From the NCBI RefSeq assembly GCF_003355515.1, contig NZ_CP031367.1:1612001-1676000 (forward strand): DNA of 64,000 nucleotides, given 5' to 3'. The position numbers and the translations under genes were made by a program. Below are positions 49,253 to 58,422 of this stretch, one piece after another. The notes below the pieces were generated by a model. The model made no database searches and was not told the DNA's origin. It saw only the letters and a list, made by a program, of their open reading frames with translations. Each line of letters starts with the position of its first letter. Position 1 is the stretch's first letter. Source of the stretch: Aliarcobacter trophiarum LMG 25534. Its GTDB lineage: Bacteria > Campylobacterota > Campylobacteria > Campylobacterales > Arcobacteraceae.

Positions 49253-49933
49253 CTATTTTTCTTCTACTTGGTTTGGATAACAGAATCTATAACCTCTTCT
49301 TCTAATTGTCTCAATAGTTGAGATATTTAAAGGTTTATCCATTTTTTGTCTAATTTGATTAATTGCAACTTCAATAACATTTGGAGTCACAAGTTCTGGC
49401 TCTTCCCAAATAGCATCTAGTAATTGCTCTTTACTTACAATTTGATCTCTATGTCGTGCAAGATGAGTTAAAACTTCAAAAGGTTTCCCTTTTAACTCTA
49501 TCTCTTCTCCAGCATATTCAATTTTTTCTTCATCTGGATTAATAATCAAATCATCTATTTCTATAATATTTGTTCCACCAAATCTTAATCGTGCTTCAAT
49601 TCTTGCAAGTAAAATATCAAAATCAAATGGTTTTTTAATAAAATCATCAGCACCTGATTTTAAAGCCTCTATTTCACTCTCTTTATCATCTCTTGCAGAT
49701 ATAATTACAACAGCAGTTCTAGAGCTTCTATTTTTTACAATTTTACAAAGCTCTATTCCATCACCATCTGGTAACATCCAATCTGTTAAAACTAAATCAT
49801 AATTTCTAATATCAATAAAATACTCAGCATCTTTATAATTTTCTGCAGTATCAACTTGATAACCAAAATCAATAAGTCCCTCTTGTAGTGTTCTGTTTAA
49901 AGTAATTTCATCTTCAATAATTAAAATTCTCAT
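49253..49933 (-). CDS. OmpR-family response regulator of the HsrA/CosR type
   Basis: 226 residues. The C-terminal DNA-binding half is almost the HsrA (HP1043) sequence as I recall it: KPFEVLTHLARHRDQIVSKE, LLDAIWEEPE, TPNVIEVAINQIRQKMDKPL and RRRGYRFCYP. Unlike the orphan, non-phosphorylated H. pylori protein, the receiver keeps a canonical site: Glu7 and Asp8, phosphoacceptor Asp51 in LVLTDWMLPDGDG, and Lys101. A histidine kinase gene follows 17 bases downstream. HsrA/CosR are essential regulators of growth and oxidative stress in relatives. A TATACT -10 candidate lies upstream. Confidence 0.92.
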   Translation of the reverse strand: MRILIIEDEITLNRTLQEGLIDFGYQVDTAENYKDAEYFIDIRNYDLVLTDWMLPDGDGIELCKIVKNRSSRTAVVIISARDDKESEIEALKSGADDFIKKPFDFDILLARIEARLRFGGTNIIEIDDLIINPDEEKIEYAGEEIELKGKPFEVLTHLARHRDQIVSKEQLLDAIWEEPELVTPNVIEVAINQIRQKMDKPLNISTIETIRRRGYRFCYPNQVEEK

Positions 49934-50126
49934 AAAAATCCTTAAGTTAAATTTAATCTTAAAATTGCTTGCAAGTATAACACAAATTTTGAAATATTTA
50001 AAGCTTTTTTAAGTTAAATGTTAAATTTCGTAAATATTTTTGGAAAAATTGCAATTTTTTTAAAAAAATAAACTATTTATTAACTCCAAATGGATAAAAT
50101 ACTGCAATTTAATTTTAAGGAATAAA

Positions 50127-50939
50127 ATGAAAAAAATAGTTATGAGCTTTATAGCTTCAATTACTCTAGTTTCTACACTAAATGCAGCAGAGTTTTATGC
50201 TACAGTAGATGGTGATAAAATTACAAAAGATGATATTAATGTTCTTTTGCAAGACCCAAGAATTGATTTTGATAAACTTCCACAAGATGCAAAATCTCAA
50301 ATCCTTGAAGGTGCAATAAATAGAAAATTAATTGCTAAAAAAGCAATTAAGGATGGAATTGAAAAAGATGCTCAATATGTAGAAGCTATAACAAAAATCA
50401 AAGAGGATTTAGCTCTTCAAGTTTGGCAAAAAAAAGAGATTGACAAAATCAAGTTTAGTGATACTGAGAAAAAAGCTTTTTATGATGCAAACAAAGCAAA
50501 ATTTAATATTCCAGAAATGTATGAGGCATTTCATATTCTAGTTAATACAGAAGCTGAAGCAACAGCAGTTATAAAAGAGTTAGAAAAAGCTGCTTTAAAT
50601 GTTAAAGAGACAAAATTTAAAGATTTAGCAAATAGTAAATCAAAAGATGCTACAAATAAAAATGGTGGATATTTAGGTAAATTTGCAGCTGAACAAATGG
50701 TTCCTGAATTTGCAATGGCAGTAAAAGCTCTTCCAAAAGGTGGACACTCTAAAACTCCAACAAAAACTCAATTTGGTTATCATGTAATCTTTGTTAAAGA
50801 TGTTTTCCCTGGTAAGCAACTATCTTTTGATGAAGTAAAAGAGAATATAAATCAAGCTATGATAGGTGAAAAGTTTAATAAAAAAGTTGATGAACTAACA
50901 ACTGAATTAAGAAAAGACGCAAAGATAGTAATTAAATAA
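50127..50939 (+). CDS. peb4: Periplasmic peptidyl-prolyl isomerase, Peb4 type
   Basis: Parvulin-type PPIase and chaperone for outer-membrane proteins. Signal peptide cut after Ala20 (STLNA-AEF), a SurA-like helical N-domain, and a rotamase domain (about 130-235) with AFHILVNTEAEA, GGYLGKF and FGYHVIFV. 270 residues. fba follows nine bases downstream, the same order as in Campylobacter jejuni. Confidence 0.93.
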   Translation: MKKIVMSFIASITLVSTLNAAEFYATVDGDKITKDDINVLLQDPRIDFDKLPQDAKSQILEGAINRKLIAKKAIKDGIEKDAQYVEAITKIKEDLALQVWQKKEIDKIKFSDTEKKAFYDANKAKFNIPEMYEAFHILVNTEAEATAVIKELEKAALNVKETKFKDLANSKSKDATNKNGGYLGKFAAEQMVPEFAMAVKALPKGGHSKTPTKTQFGYHVIFVKDVFPGKQLSFDEVKENINQAMIGEKFNKKVDELTTELRKDAKIVIK

Positions 50940-50948
50940 GGAAAGAAT

Positions 50949-52016
50949 ATGGGTGTTTTAGATGTTGTAAAAGCTGGTGTTCTAACAGGAAGCGAAGCAA
51001 AAAAACTTTTCACTTATGCAAAAGAACAAGGATTCGCAATTCCAGCTGTTAATATTGTAGGAACTGACTCTATAAATGCTGTTTTAGAAGCTGCAGCAAA
51101 GGTAAAATCTCCTGTTATTATTCAGTTCTCAAATGGAGGAGCTGGTTTTTATGCGGGAAAAGGTTTAAAATCTAATGATGCAGCAGTTTTAGGAGCTATT
51201 AGTGGAGCAAAACATGTTCATCTTATGGCAAAAGCTTATGGAATTCCAGTAATTTTACATACAGATCATGCAGCAAAAAAACTTCTTCCTTGGATTGATG
51301 CTCTGTTAGATGCGGGTTCTGATTTTTTTAAAGAGAATAGAAAACCACTTTTTACTTCTCATATGCTTGATCTTAGCGAAGAGAGCTTAGAAGAAAATAT
51401 AGAAATTTGTGTTGAATATTTTAAAAAAATGAATGAAATTGATATGATGATTGAAATTGAGCTAGGAATTACTGGTGGAGAAGAAGATGGAGTTGATAAC
51501 TCAGATGTTGATAATGCACTTTTATATACACAGCCTAGTGAAGTAGCATTTGCTTATGAAAATTTAAGTAAAGTTGGAGAGAATTTTACAATAGCTGCTA
51601 GTTTTGGAAATGTTCATGGTGTTTATAAACCAGGGAATGTAGTACTTAGTCCAAAAATTTTAGATAATTCTCAAAAGTTTATAGAAGAGAAATATAACAC
51701 TTCTAAGAATCCAGTTGATTTTGTATTTCATGGTGGGAGTGGTTCTCTTTTAAGTGAGATTAGAGAAGCTATATCATATGGTGTTATAAAAATGAATATT
51801 GATACAGATACTCAATGGGCATTTTGGGATGGAGTGAGAGCTTATGAAAAAAAACATCATGGCTATTTACAAGGACAAATTGGAAACCCTGAAGGGGAAG
51901 ATAAACCAAATAAAAACTACTATGATCCACGAAAATGGTTAAGATCAGGACAAGAAACAATGATTTCTAGGCTTGAAACTGCTTTTTCAGATCTATTAGC
52001 TTTAAATAAAAACTAA
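50949..52016 (+). CDS. fba: Class II fructose-bisphosphate aldolase
   Basis: Zn-dependent aldolase; here most likely gluconeogenic. Zinc and active-site segments: ILHTDHAAKK, FGNVHGVYKPGNV and VFHGGSGS; 355 residues as in E. coli FbaA. Co-transcribed with peb4 (nine-base gap) and ended by a strong terminator. Confidence 0.97.
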   Translation: MGVLDVVKAGVLTGSEAKKLFTYAKEQGFAIPAVNIVGTDSINAVLEAAAKVKSPVIIQFSNGGAGFYAGKGLKSNDAAVLGAISGAKHVHLMAKAYGIPVILHTDHAAKKLLPWIDALLDAGSDFFKENRKPLFTSHMLDLSEESLEENIEICVEYFKKMNEIDMMIEIELGITGGEEDGVDNSDVDNALLYTQPSEVAFAYENLSKVGENFTIAASFGNVHGVYKPGNVVLSPKILDNSQKFIEEKYNTSKNPVDFVFHGGSGSLLSEIREAISYGVIKMNIDTDTQWAFWDGVRAYEKKHHGYLQGQIGNPEGEDKPNKNYYDPRKWLRSGQETMISRLETAFSDLLALNKN

Positions 52017-52031
52017 AATCAAAAATCTTAT

Positions 52032-52066
52032 AAAAATTGATTAAAACTAGCTTTTAATCAATTTTT
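52032..52066 (+). terminator. Terminator of peb4-fba
   Basis: 15-bp perfect stem AAAAATTGATTAAAA/TTTTAATCAATTTTT around CTAGC, 16 bases past the fba stop. Confidence 0.9.
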
Positions 52067-52105
52067 GCTAAAATATTCTCAAAATTCTCAAAATAAAGAT
52101 AAAAA

Positions 52106-53311
52106 ATGATTACTTTAAATGATATAAAAGATGCTCAAAAAAGGCTAACTGGGACGGTATATAAAACTCCTCTTATGAAAGCTCCTTTTTTAAGCCTTGA
52201 AAAAAATGCTGAAATTTTCTTCAAAGAGGACAATCTTCAAGTAACAGGAAGTTTCAAAATAAGAGGAGCTTTTAATAAAGTTGCTATGCTTGATAATGAA
52301 AAAAAAGCATCTGGTGTAGTAGCTGCAAGTGCTGGAAATCATGCTCAAGGATTAGCATTTGCTGCTTCATATTTTAAATGTCAAGCAACTATTTTTATGC
52401 CAGAAGCAACTCCACTTACAAAAGTTTTAGGAGTAAAATCTTATGGTGCAAATGTTGTTTTAACAGGAGAAAACTTTGATGAAGCCTATGCTAGTGCTAT
52501 AGAGTTTGCAAAAGAAAACAACAAAGAGTTCGTTCACCCATTTGCTGATGATGAAGTAATAGCAGGGCAAGGAACAATCGCATTAGAGATTTTAGATAAA
52601 ATAGCTGATATTGACCAAATAATAGTGCCAATTGGCGGAGGTGGATTAATTGCTGGAGTGGCAATTGCTGCAAAAAGTATAAATCCAAATATAAAAATAA
52701 CTGGTGTTGTAGCAAGTGGTGCAAAAGGTATGAAAGAAAGTTTTGAAGCTAGAGTACCAATTGACTCATCAAGTGTACGAACAATTGCAGATGGAATTGC
52801 CGTAAGAGATGTTACTCCAAAATTACTAGATATTATTTTAGAATATGTTGATGAAATTGTTGAAGTAAGTGATAATGAAACTGCAAATGCAATTTTATTT
52901 TTATTAGAGAGACATAAACTCATGGTTGAAGGAGCAGGAGCTGTTAGTGTTGCTGCTATTATACATGACAAAGTTAGTATTGAAAATAAAAAAGTTTGCG
53001 CAATTGTAAGTGGTGGGAATATTGATGTTACAATGCTCTCAATAATTATTGAAAAAGGTTTAATAAAATCTCATAGAAAGATGAATCTAATAGTAACCTT
53101 AATGGATAAACCAGGAGCTTTAATGCACTTAACTGATATCTTTACAGAGTGTTCTGCAAATATTGTAGAGATTGATTTTGATAGAAATTCTGTAAAATTA
53201 GAGTTTGGTGAAGCTTATGTAACTATTGCATTAGCAACTAAAGGAAAAGAGCATCAAGAACAAATAAGAGAAAATTTGAAACAAAATGGTTATAGATTTA
53301 AACAAATTTAG
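52106..53311 (+). CDS. ilvA: Threonine ammonia-lyase
   Basis: PLP enzyme that converts threonine to 2-oxobutanoate for isoleucine synthesis. PLP lysine Lys51 in GSFKIRGAF, SAGNHAQG, and the phosphate-binding GGGGLIAG; a single C-terminal ACT domain (about 325-401). 401 residues, the shorter form with one ACT domain. Own promoter after the fba terminator. Confidence 0.94.
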   Translation: MITLNDIKDAQKRLTGTVYKTPLMKAPFLSLEKNAEIFFKEDNLQVTGSFKIRGAFNKVAMLDNEKKASGVVAASAGNHAQGLAFAASYFKCQATIFMPEATPLTKVLGVKSYGANVVLTGENFDEAYASAIEFAKENNKEFVHPFADDEVIAGQGTIALEILDKIADIDQIIVPIGGGGLIAGVAIAAKSINPNIKITGVVASGAKGMKESFEARVPIDSSSVRTIADGIAVRDVTPKLLDIILEYVDEIVEVSDNETANAILFLLERHKLMVEGAGAVSVAAIIHDKVSIENKKVCAIVSGGNIDVTMLSIIIEKGLIKSHRKMNLIVTLMDKPGALMHLTDIFTECSANIVEIDFDRNSVKLEFGEAYVTIALATKGKEHQEQIRENLKQNGYRFKQI

Positions 53312-53352
53312 TTTAATTCATTATATTTATAAAGATTTTAGAAAATAAATAT

Positions 53353-53358
53353 TATAAT
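53353..53358 (+). promoter_or_regulatory. -10 box (TATAAT) for atpB
   Basis: Perfect TATAAT 45 bases before the atpB ATG. Confidence 0.6.
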
Positions 53359-53402
53359 CCGCACATAATTTAGTATTTGTAGAAAAAGAAAAAAGGAAGA
53401 AA

Positions 53403-54086
53403 ATGGAAGGAAGATTGTTTACATTCTTAGGAACTATTGGTGGTCACGGGCAAGAGTGGATAATTTTATCTCACTTTGTTTTAGTAATTGGAATTATTTT
53501 TCTAGTTTCTAGAATGGCTACAAGAAAAATGCAACTAGTTCCAACAGGAAGTCAAAATGTTATGGAAGCTTTTGTAGGAGGAATTGTATCAATCGGTACA
53601 GATTCTATGGGAGAAAAAAACTCAAGAATTTATATGCCACTGATTGGTAGTTTAGCTTTAGTTATATTCATTAGTAATATGATGGGTGTAATCCCTGGAT
53701 TTGAAGCACCAACAAGTAATATTAACTTTACTGCTTCTTTAGCTATCATAGTTTTTGTATATTATAACTATTTAGGAATCAAAAAGAATGGTTTTATTAA
53801 CTATTTTAAACACTTTATGGGACCTTTACCAATATTAGCTCCTCTAATGTTCCCTATAGAAATAATTTCTCATTTTTCAAGAATTATTTCACTATCTTTT
53901 AGATTATTTGGATCTGTAAGAGGAGATGATATGTTCTTAATGGTACTTTTAATGCTAGTTCCATGGATTTTACCATTACCAGGGTTTTTCCTTTTAGCAG
54001 TAATGGGTGTTTTACAAGCATTTATTTTTAGTATCCTAACATATGTTTATATTGCTGGATCTATTATGATGGAAGAAGAGCATTAA
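53403..54086 (+). CDS. atpB: ATP synthase F0 subunit a
   Basis: Membrane stator subunit that forms the proton half-channels. 227 residues with five or six TM helices; the essential Arg is in HFSRIISLSFRLFGSVRGDD, and the last helices read LPGFFLLAVMGVLQAFIFS. In Campylobacterota atpB usually stands apart from the other atp genes, as here. A strong terminator follows. Confidence 0.96.
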   Translation: MEGRLFTFLGTIGGHGQEWIILSHFVLVIGIIFLVSRMATRKMQLVPTGSQNVMEAFVGGIVSIGTDSMGEKNSRIYMPLIGSLALVIFISNMMGVIPGFEAPTSNINFTASLAIIVFVYYNYLGIKKNGFINYFKHFMGPLPILAPLMFPIEIISHFSRIISLSFRLFGSVRGDDMFLMVLLMLVPWILPLPGFFLLAVMGVLQAFIFSILTYVYIAGSIMMEEEH

Positions 54087-54111
54087 TAGCTCTCTTAATC
54101 AGTCAAATATA

Positions 54112-54141
54112 GGGAATAAGTTTTTACTTATTCCCTTTTTT
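54112..54141 (+). terminator. Terminator between atpB and the ThiE-like gene
   Basis: GGGAATAAG (54112-54120) pairs with CTTATTCCC (54127-54135), followed by six T residues ending just before the next gene. For that gene it could serve as an attenuator. Confidence 0.9.
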
Positions 54142-54142
54142 A

Positions 54143-54709
54143 TTGGAGAAAAATATAAAATCTTATCTAATATCTGATCCAAATTATTTTTCAAATAACC
54201 CAGAAGAGTTTAAGAAAAAATTAAAAGAAGTTCTAAAAAATCATAAAATTGATTTTGCTTGTTTTAGAGACAAAAGTTCACAAAATATAGAAGAGTTAGC
54301 AAATATATTTTTACAAACTTGTAAAAAATTTAAAGTAAAAAATGTTTTAATTAACTCAAATATCACTTTAGCAATAACACTGAAATTTGATGGAGTTCAT
54401 CTAAATTCACAGCAGTTTGACAAAATAAAAAGTGCAAAAAAATCAAATCTCCTTACAATTATCTCTTGTCATACATTAAAAGAGTTAGAAAATGCAATGC
54501 AAGAAAATATAGATTTTGTAACATACTCTCCAATTTTTGACACTCCAAACAAAGGTGAAGCTAAAGGTACTGAGAAATTAAAAGAAGCTATAAAAAGCTT
54601 CCCAAATCTAAAAATCATTGCACTAGGTGGAATAATCACAAATGAGCAAATACAAGAGATAGAAGAAGCAAATGCCTATGGTTTTGCTTCTATTCGATAT
54701 TTCATTTAA
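54143..54709 (+). CDS. Thiamine-phosphate synthase (ThiE)-like protein, uncertain start
   Basis: About 184-188 residues of a ThiE-type TIM barrel: NVLINSNITLAITLKFDGVH, LNSQQF, ISCHTLKELENAMQENIDFV, YSPIFDTPNKGEAKG and IIALGGI, ending FASIRYF. It may make thiamine phosphate or be a TenI-like relative; it is shorter than typical ThiE (about 210). The start is unclear: a TTG at 54143 has no ribosome binding site, while GGAG (54145-54148) sits six bases before ATA at 54155, which would give MKSYLISD. It begins right after the atpB terminator and overlaps the end of addA by four bases (convergent). Confidence 0.78.
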   Translation: MEKNIKSYLISDPNYFSNNPEEFKKKLKEVLKNHKIDFACFRDKSSQNIEELANIFLQTCKKFKVKNVLINSNITLAITLKFDGVHLNSQQFDKIKSAKKSNLLTIISCHTLKELENAMQENIDFVTYSPIFDTPNKGEAKGTEKLKEAIKSFPNLKIIALGGIITNEQIQEIEEANAYGFASIRYFI

Positions 54710-57435
54710 ATATCTACAAAAAGGATACCTTCCTCTTTTAAATAAATCAAATAGCCATCTACATTATTTGTATTAAAAATTTCACAAATAGCCTTTTTAT
54801 AATACTCTACTTGAGTTTTATGAGAAGATAAAACTTGTGTTGTCGTTTTATAATCAACAATAATAAATCTACCATTTTTATATAAAAGTAAATCTAAAAC
54901 TCTTATCTCTTTATTATAAACTAAAGCTTGTTCATGCACAATTTGGGCATCTTTAATTAAATTTTTGAATTTCTCTTCTTTGATTAAATTTTGAATAAGC
55001 TTTTTTATAGCTAAAAAATCAAGCTCCTCTAAGTAATTGAAATATTTAGTTTTTGACAAATTTAAACTATGTTCTAAATTTTCATCATCAAACTGAATCA
55101 TCATCTCCAAAGTATAGTGAGTAGCTAATCCAAAATATTTTGCTTTTAATATTTCACTATTTGTACTACTTTCATTTGATATTTTAAACTCTTGCTTACC
55201 TAAATCTAAAGATTTATAAGTAATCTCTTGCCTAATCTCTTTTTGTTCTATAACTTGGCTAGAGATTAAATTTCCACTCTTAAATGTAGTTAAATTTAAT
55301 ATATCAAATACACTATTTTTCTCTTTTTTAAAGATAATTAAATTATTTTTAGCTCGTGTTAGTGCTACATAAAGAACATTTTTTTCATCATCAAGATTTA
55401 AGCTTTTCTCTTTTTCTAGAGCTTTTTTATAACTCTCATCAAAACTCTCATAAGCAGAAATTTTATAGTAGATATTTTTTAAGTTAATATCTTCATAATC
55501 AAATAGAAGTGAGCTTTTATCATGATTCTTCCTCTTTATTCTATCAATTAAAATTGTTGTATGAAACTCTAAGCCTTTTGATTTAAAAATGGTAAGTATT
55601 TGAAGACCAGAATTTTCAATATTTTCAATACTAATATCCAATTTATCAATCTCATAAACAAAATCAACAATATTTGAATAATTATCTAATTGCTCTATTA
55701 ATTTTATAATATTTTCATCAATAATATCAAAATAACTAGCAACAAGATATAAGACTTTTTCTACACTAAACTCATTTAAATCAATATCAAGTAAAAACTC
55801 ACTATCTATCTCTTTTCCAATAAGAACATTAAAATTCTCCTTATATATACTCTCTTTAAAATAGAGATATTTTATAGCATTTATAAGTGCTTTTACATTT
55901 TGTTGATTAATTAATTTAGAACTCATATCAGTTCTTATTTTTAGATTTGGCAAACTCTCTTTTAAATAGTAAAAGAGCTCTAAAACATCACTATTTGTAT
56001 AACATAAAATTGCGATATCTTCTGCATTTATTCCACTTTCTAATAGCTCTTTTATTTTATTTACAATACCTAAAAACTTATCTTCACTTTGTAAATTTAT
56101 ATCTTCTATAAGCTCAACAAATCCATCTTTTCTAACACTCATTTGTGAAATATAATCATAGTTTGAAAGGTTTAAAAAAGTATTATTTACAAAATCAATA
56201 ATATTTTTACTAGAACGATAGTTTGTATTTAAGTTTTCAAGTTTAATTATATGATTCTGCTCTAAAACATAATCAAAAAGTTCCCTCTTCCCTCCACGAA
56301 ACCTGTAAATACTCTGTTTTGGATCACCAACATAGAAAAATGTTTTAAATTTTTCACTATCTCCTGATATAAGCTCATCAATCAAAGGCTTCAAAATCTT
56401 ATACTGTAAAATAGAAGTATCTTGGAACTCATCTATTAAAATATGATTATAATTACTATCGAGCCTAAAATATAGGAAATCCTTATTAATTTTATTATTT
56501 AGAAGTTCATAAACTAAATTTGAAATATCATTAAACTCAAAGTAATTCTTATCTATATTAAAACTCTTTTTGAACTCTTTAAAATTTATATAAAGCTTAA
56601 AAATCTTATTTAAACTATATGTCGCTCTTAATTTGTAGTAATTTGAAAAACTCTCTTTTAGCTCTAAAAAAACACTATTTATCTCATCATTTGCACATTT
56701 TTTAAAATATGAATAATCATAAATTGTCTCTTTTTCTATCCATGTATTTGAAAAAAGTTCATCAAAATTTGTAAAATTCACAGCTTTAATTGCACTGTTA
56801 CTTGCTTCTTTACAGTTTAAAATATGCTCTTTTATCTTATAAGCTTTTTCTAAAATATCATTTTTTATTAGATTAAGTAGCTTTGCATCTATTTCAACAG
56901 GATTTATATTTTCATTTTTTTCAATCAAACTTTTAAATAGTTCAAAAATGGAGTTAAATTTTTTCTTCTCATATAAAGAGAATTCAACTAAATCTTTAAA
57001 TCTATTTTCATCTAGGCTTTGCAAAAATTTATAACTCAAAATCTCCATATCATCATTTAGAATTTTGAAATCATCACTTATTCCAATATATCCACAAAAC
57101 TCTCGTAAAATCTTATTTACAAACTTATCAATAGTAAATATACTTGAACTATCATTTATAAAAAGTTTTATAAGAAATGATTTTTTTCCTAAAATCTGCT
57201 CTTTTGTAAAGTTTGAAACTCTTACAATTTCACTTAAATATGCTTCATCATCTCCTAAAGTTTGTAAAGTTTTAAAGACTCTTTGGCTCATCTCAAGAGC
57301 TGCTTTATTTGTAAAAGTTAAAGTTAAAATTTCACTAGGTTTTGCTCCTAAAAGAAGTAAACTAATATACCTTACTGTTAATGCAAAAGTTTTTCCACTT
57401 CCTGCACTTGCTTTTAATGCTAAATATTTTTCCAT
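54706..57435 (-). CDS. addA: AddA-type helicase-nuclease (RecB-like)
   Basis: 909 residues. UvrD-type superfamily 1 helicase motifs: Walker A SAGSGKT (10-16), ILTLTFTNKAALEMSQRV, LIDEFQDTS, VGDPKQSIYRFRGG, LNTNYRSS and LYVALTRAKNNLII. A C-terminal RecB-family nuclease motif has Asp848 and DYK at 861-863. This matches the AddA proteins of Helicobacter and Campylobacter that process double-strand breaks with AddB. addB is not adjacent. It is divergent from argB and convergent with the ThiE-like gene. Confidence 0.93.
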   Translation of the reverse strand: MEKYLALKASAGSGKTFALTVRYISLLLLGAKPSEILTLTFTNKAALEMSQRVFKTLQTLGDDEAYLSEIVRVSNFTKEQILGKKSFLIKLFINDSSSIFTIDKFVNKILREFCGYIGISDDFKILNDDMEILSYKFLQSLDENRFKDLVEFSLYEKKKFNSIFELFKSLIEKNENINPVEIDAKLLNLIKNDILEKAYKIKEHILNCKEASNSAIKAVNFTNFDELFSNTWIEKETIYDYSYFKKCANDEINSVFLELKESFSNYYKLRATYSLNKIFKLYINFKEFKKSFNIDKNYFEFNDISNLVYELLNNKINKDFLYFRLDSNYNHILIDEFQDTSILQYKILKPLIDELISGDSEKFKTFFYVGDPKQSIYRFRGGKRELFDYVLEQNHIIKLENLNTNYRSSKNIIDFVNNTFLNLSNYDYISQMSVRKDGFVELIEDINLQSEDKFLGIVNKIKELLESGINAEDIAILCYTNSDVLELFYYLKESLPNLKIRTDMSSKLINQQNVKALINAIKYLYFKESIYKENFNVLIGKEIDSEFLLDIDLNEFSVEKVLYLVASYFDIIDENIIKLIEQLDNYSNIVDFVYEIDKLDISIENIENSGLQILTIFKSKGLEFHTTILIDRIKRKNHDKSSLLFDYEDINLKNIYYKISAYESFDESYKKALEKEKSLNLDDEKNVLYVALTRAKNNLIIFKKEKNSVFDILNLTTFKSGNLISSQVIEQKEIRQEITYKSLDLGKQEFKISNESSTNSEILKAKYFGLATHYTLEMMIQFDDENLEHSLNLSKTKYFNYLEELDFLAIKKLIQNLIKEEKFKNLIKDAQIVHEQALVYNKEIRVLDLLLYKNGRFIIVDYKTTTQVLSSHKTQVEYYKKAICEIFNTNNVDGYLIYLKEEGILFVDI

Positions 57436-57477
57436 ATAAAGATTTTACTATATTTCATTTTAAAAGAGATTTTTAGA

Positions 57478-57483
57478 TATAAT
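57478..57483 (+). promoter_or_regulatory. -10 box (TATAAT) for argB-thrC
   Basis: Perfect TATAAT 31 bases before the argB ATG, in the 79-base gap divergent from addA. Confidence 0.65.
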
Positions 57484-57514
57484 CAAAGCTTTAAAATTTA
57501 CAAGGATATTTTGT

Positions 57515-58414
57515 ATGGCACAAATAAATTCAAAAGTTCAAACTTTAATAGATGCTATTCCATATTTTAAAAAATTTTATGGAAAAACAATAGTTATAAA
57601 ATATGGTGGAAGTGCTCAAACAAGCGATGATTTAAAAGAGAAATTTGCTCAGGATATAGTTTTATTAACACTTTTAGGAATAAAACCTATAGTTGTTCAT
57701 GGTGGAGGGGCAAGAATTACAGAACTTTTAACAAAACTTGAGATTCCTTCTCATTTTGTAGATGGTTATAGAGTCACTTGTAAAGAGAGTATGAAAGTTG
57801 TTGAAATGGTTCTAAGTGGAGAGATAAATAAAAATCTTGCTTCACTTTTAAATCATCATGGGGCAAAAGCTATTGGAATATCTGGAAAAGATAGTGGAAT
57901 AATCAAAGCTGTTCCAAAAGATGGTGGAAAATTTGGTTATACAGGTGATATTACAGAAGTAAATGGAGATATAATCAACAATCTAATAAAAGAGGGGTTT
58001 ATTCCAGTAATTGCACCTATTGCAAACGGAGATGAACCAAACCATCCAGGTTACAATATAAATGCAGATGTTGCAGCTTGTGAAATAGCAATGGCAGTAA
58101 AAGCCCAAAAAGTTATCTTTTTAACTGATACAATAGGAGTTTTAAATAAGCAAGGAGAGCTAATCCAAACTTTAGATAAAGCAAATGTTGAGATGTTTAA
58201 AAAAGATGGAACAATTGCTGGTGGAATGATTCCAAAAGTTGATTCTTGTATAGAAGCAATTCATAATGGAGTGAATAAAGCTCATATAATTGATGGGAGA
58301 GTTGAACACTCAATATTACTTGAGCTTTTTACAAGCGATGGTATAGGAACACAATTTATAAGAGTTGATAATCCAAATAATGGAATTGATATAGAAAAGT
58401 TACTTAATAGTTAG
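57515..58414 (+). CDS. argB: Acetylglutamate kinase
   Basis: Second step of arginine synthesis. Amino-acid kinase fold with IVIKYGGSAQ, VVHGGGARI, EMVLSGEINKNLASLL, INADVAACEIA and GMIPKVDSC. 299 residues, the length of the hexameric, arginine-regulated type, with an extended N-terminus. ATG start after AAGGA; thrC follows eight bases downstream. Confidence 0.97.
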   Translation: MAQINSKVQTLIDAIPYFKKFYGKTIVIKYGGSAQTSDDLKEKFAQDIVLLTLLGIKPIVVHGGGARITELLTKLEIPSHFVDGYRVTCKESMKVVEMVLSGEINKNLASLLNHHGAKAIGISGKDSGIIKAVPKDGGKFGYTGDITEVNGDIINNLIKEGFIPVIAPIANGDEPNHPGYNINADVAACEIAMAVKAQKVIFLTDTIGVLNKQGELIQTLDKANVEMFKKDGTIAGGMIPKVDSCIEAIHNGVNKAHIIDGRVEHSILLELFTSDGIGTQFIRVDNPNNGIDIEKLLNS

Positions 58415-58422
58415 GAGAAGAT

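Noticed and set aside
53403-54086. atpB standing apart from other ATP synthase genes as a sign of rearrangement
   Set aside because: Isolated atpB is normal in Campylobacterota.
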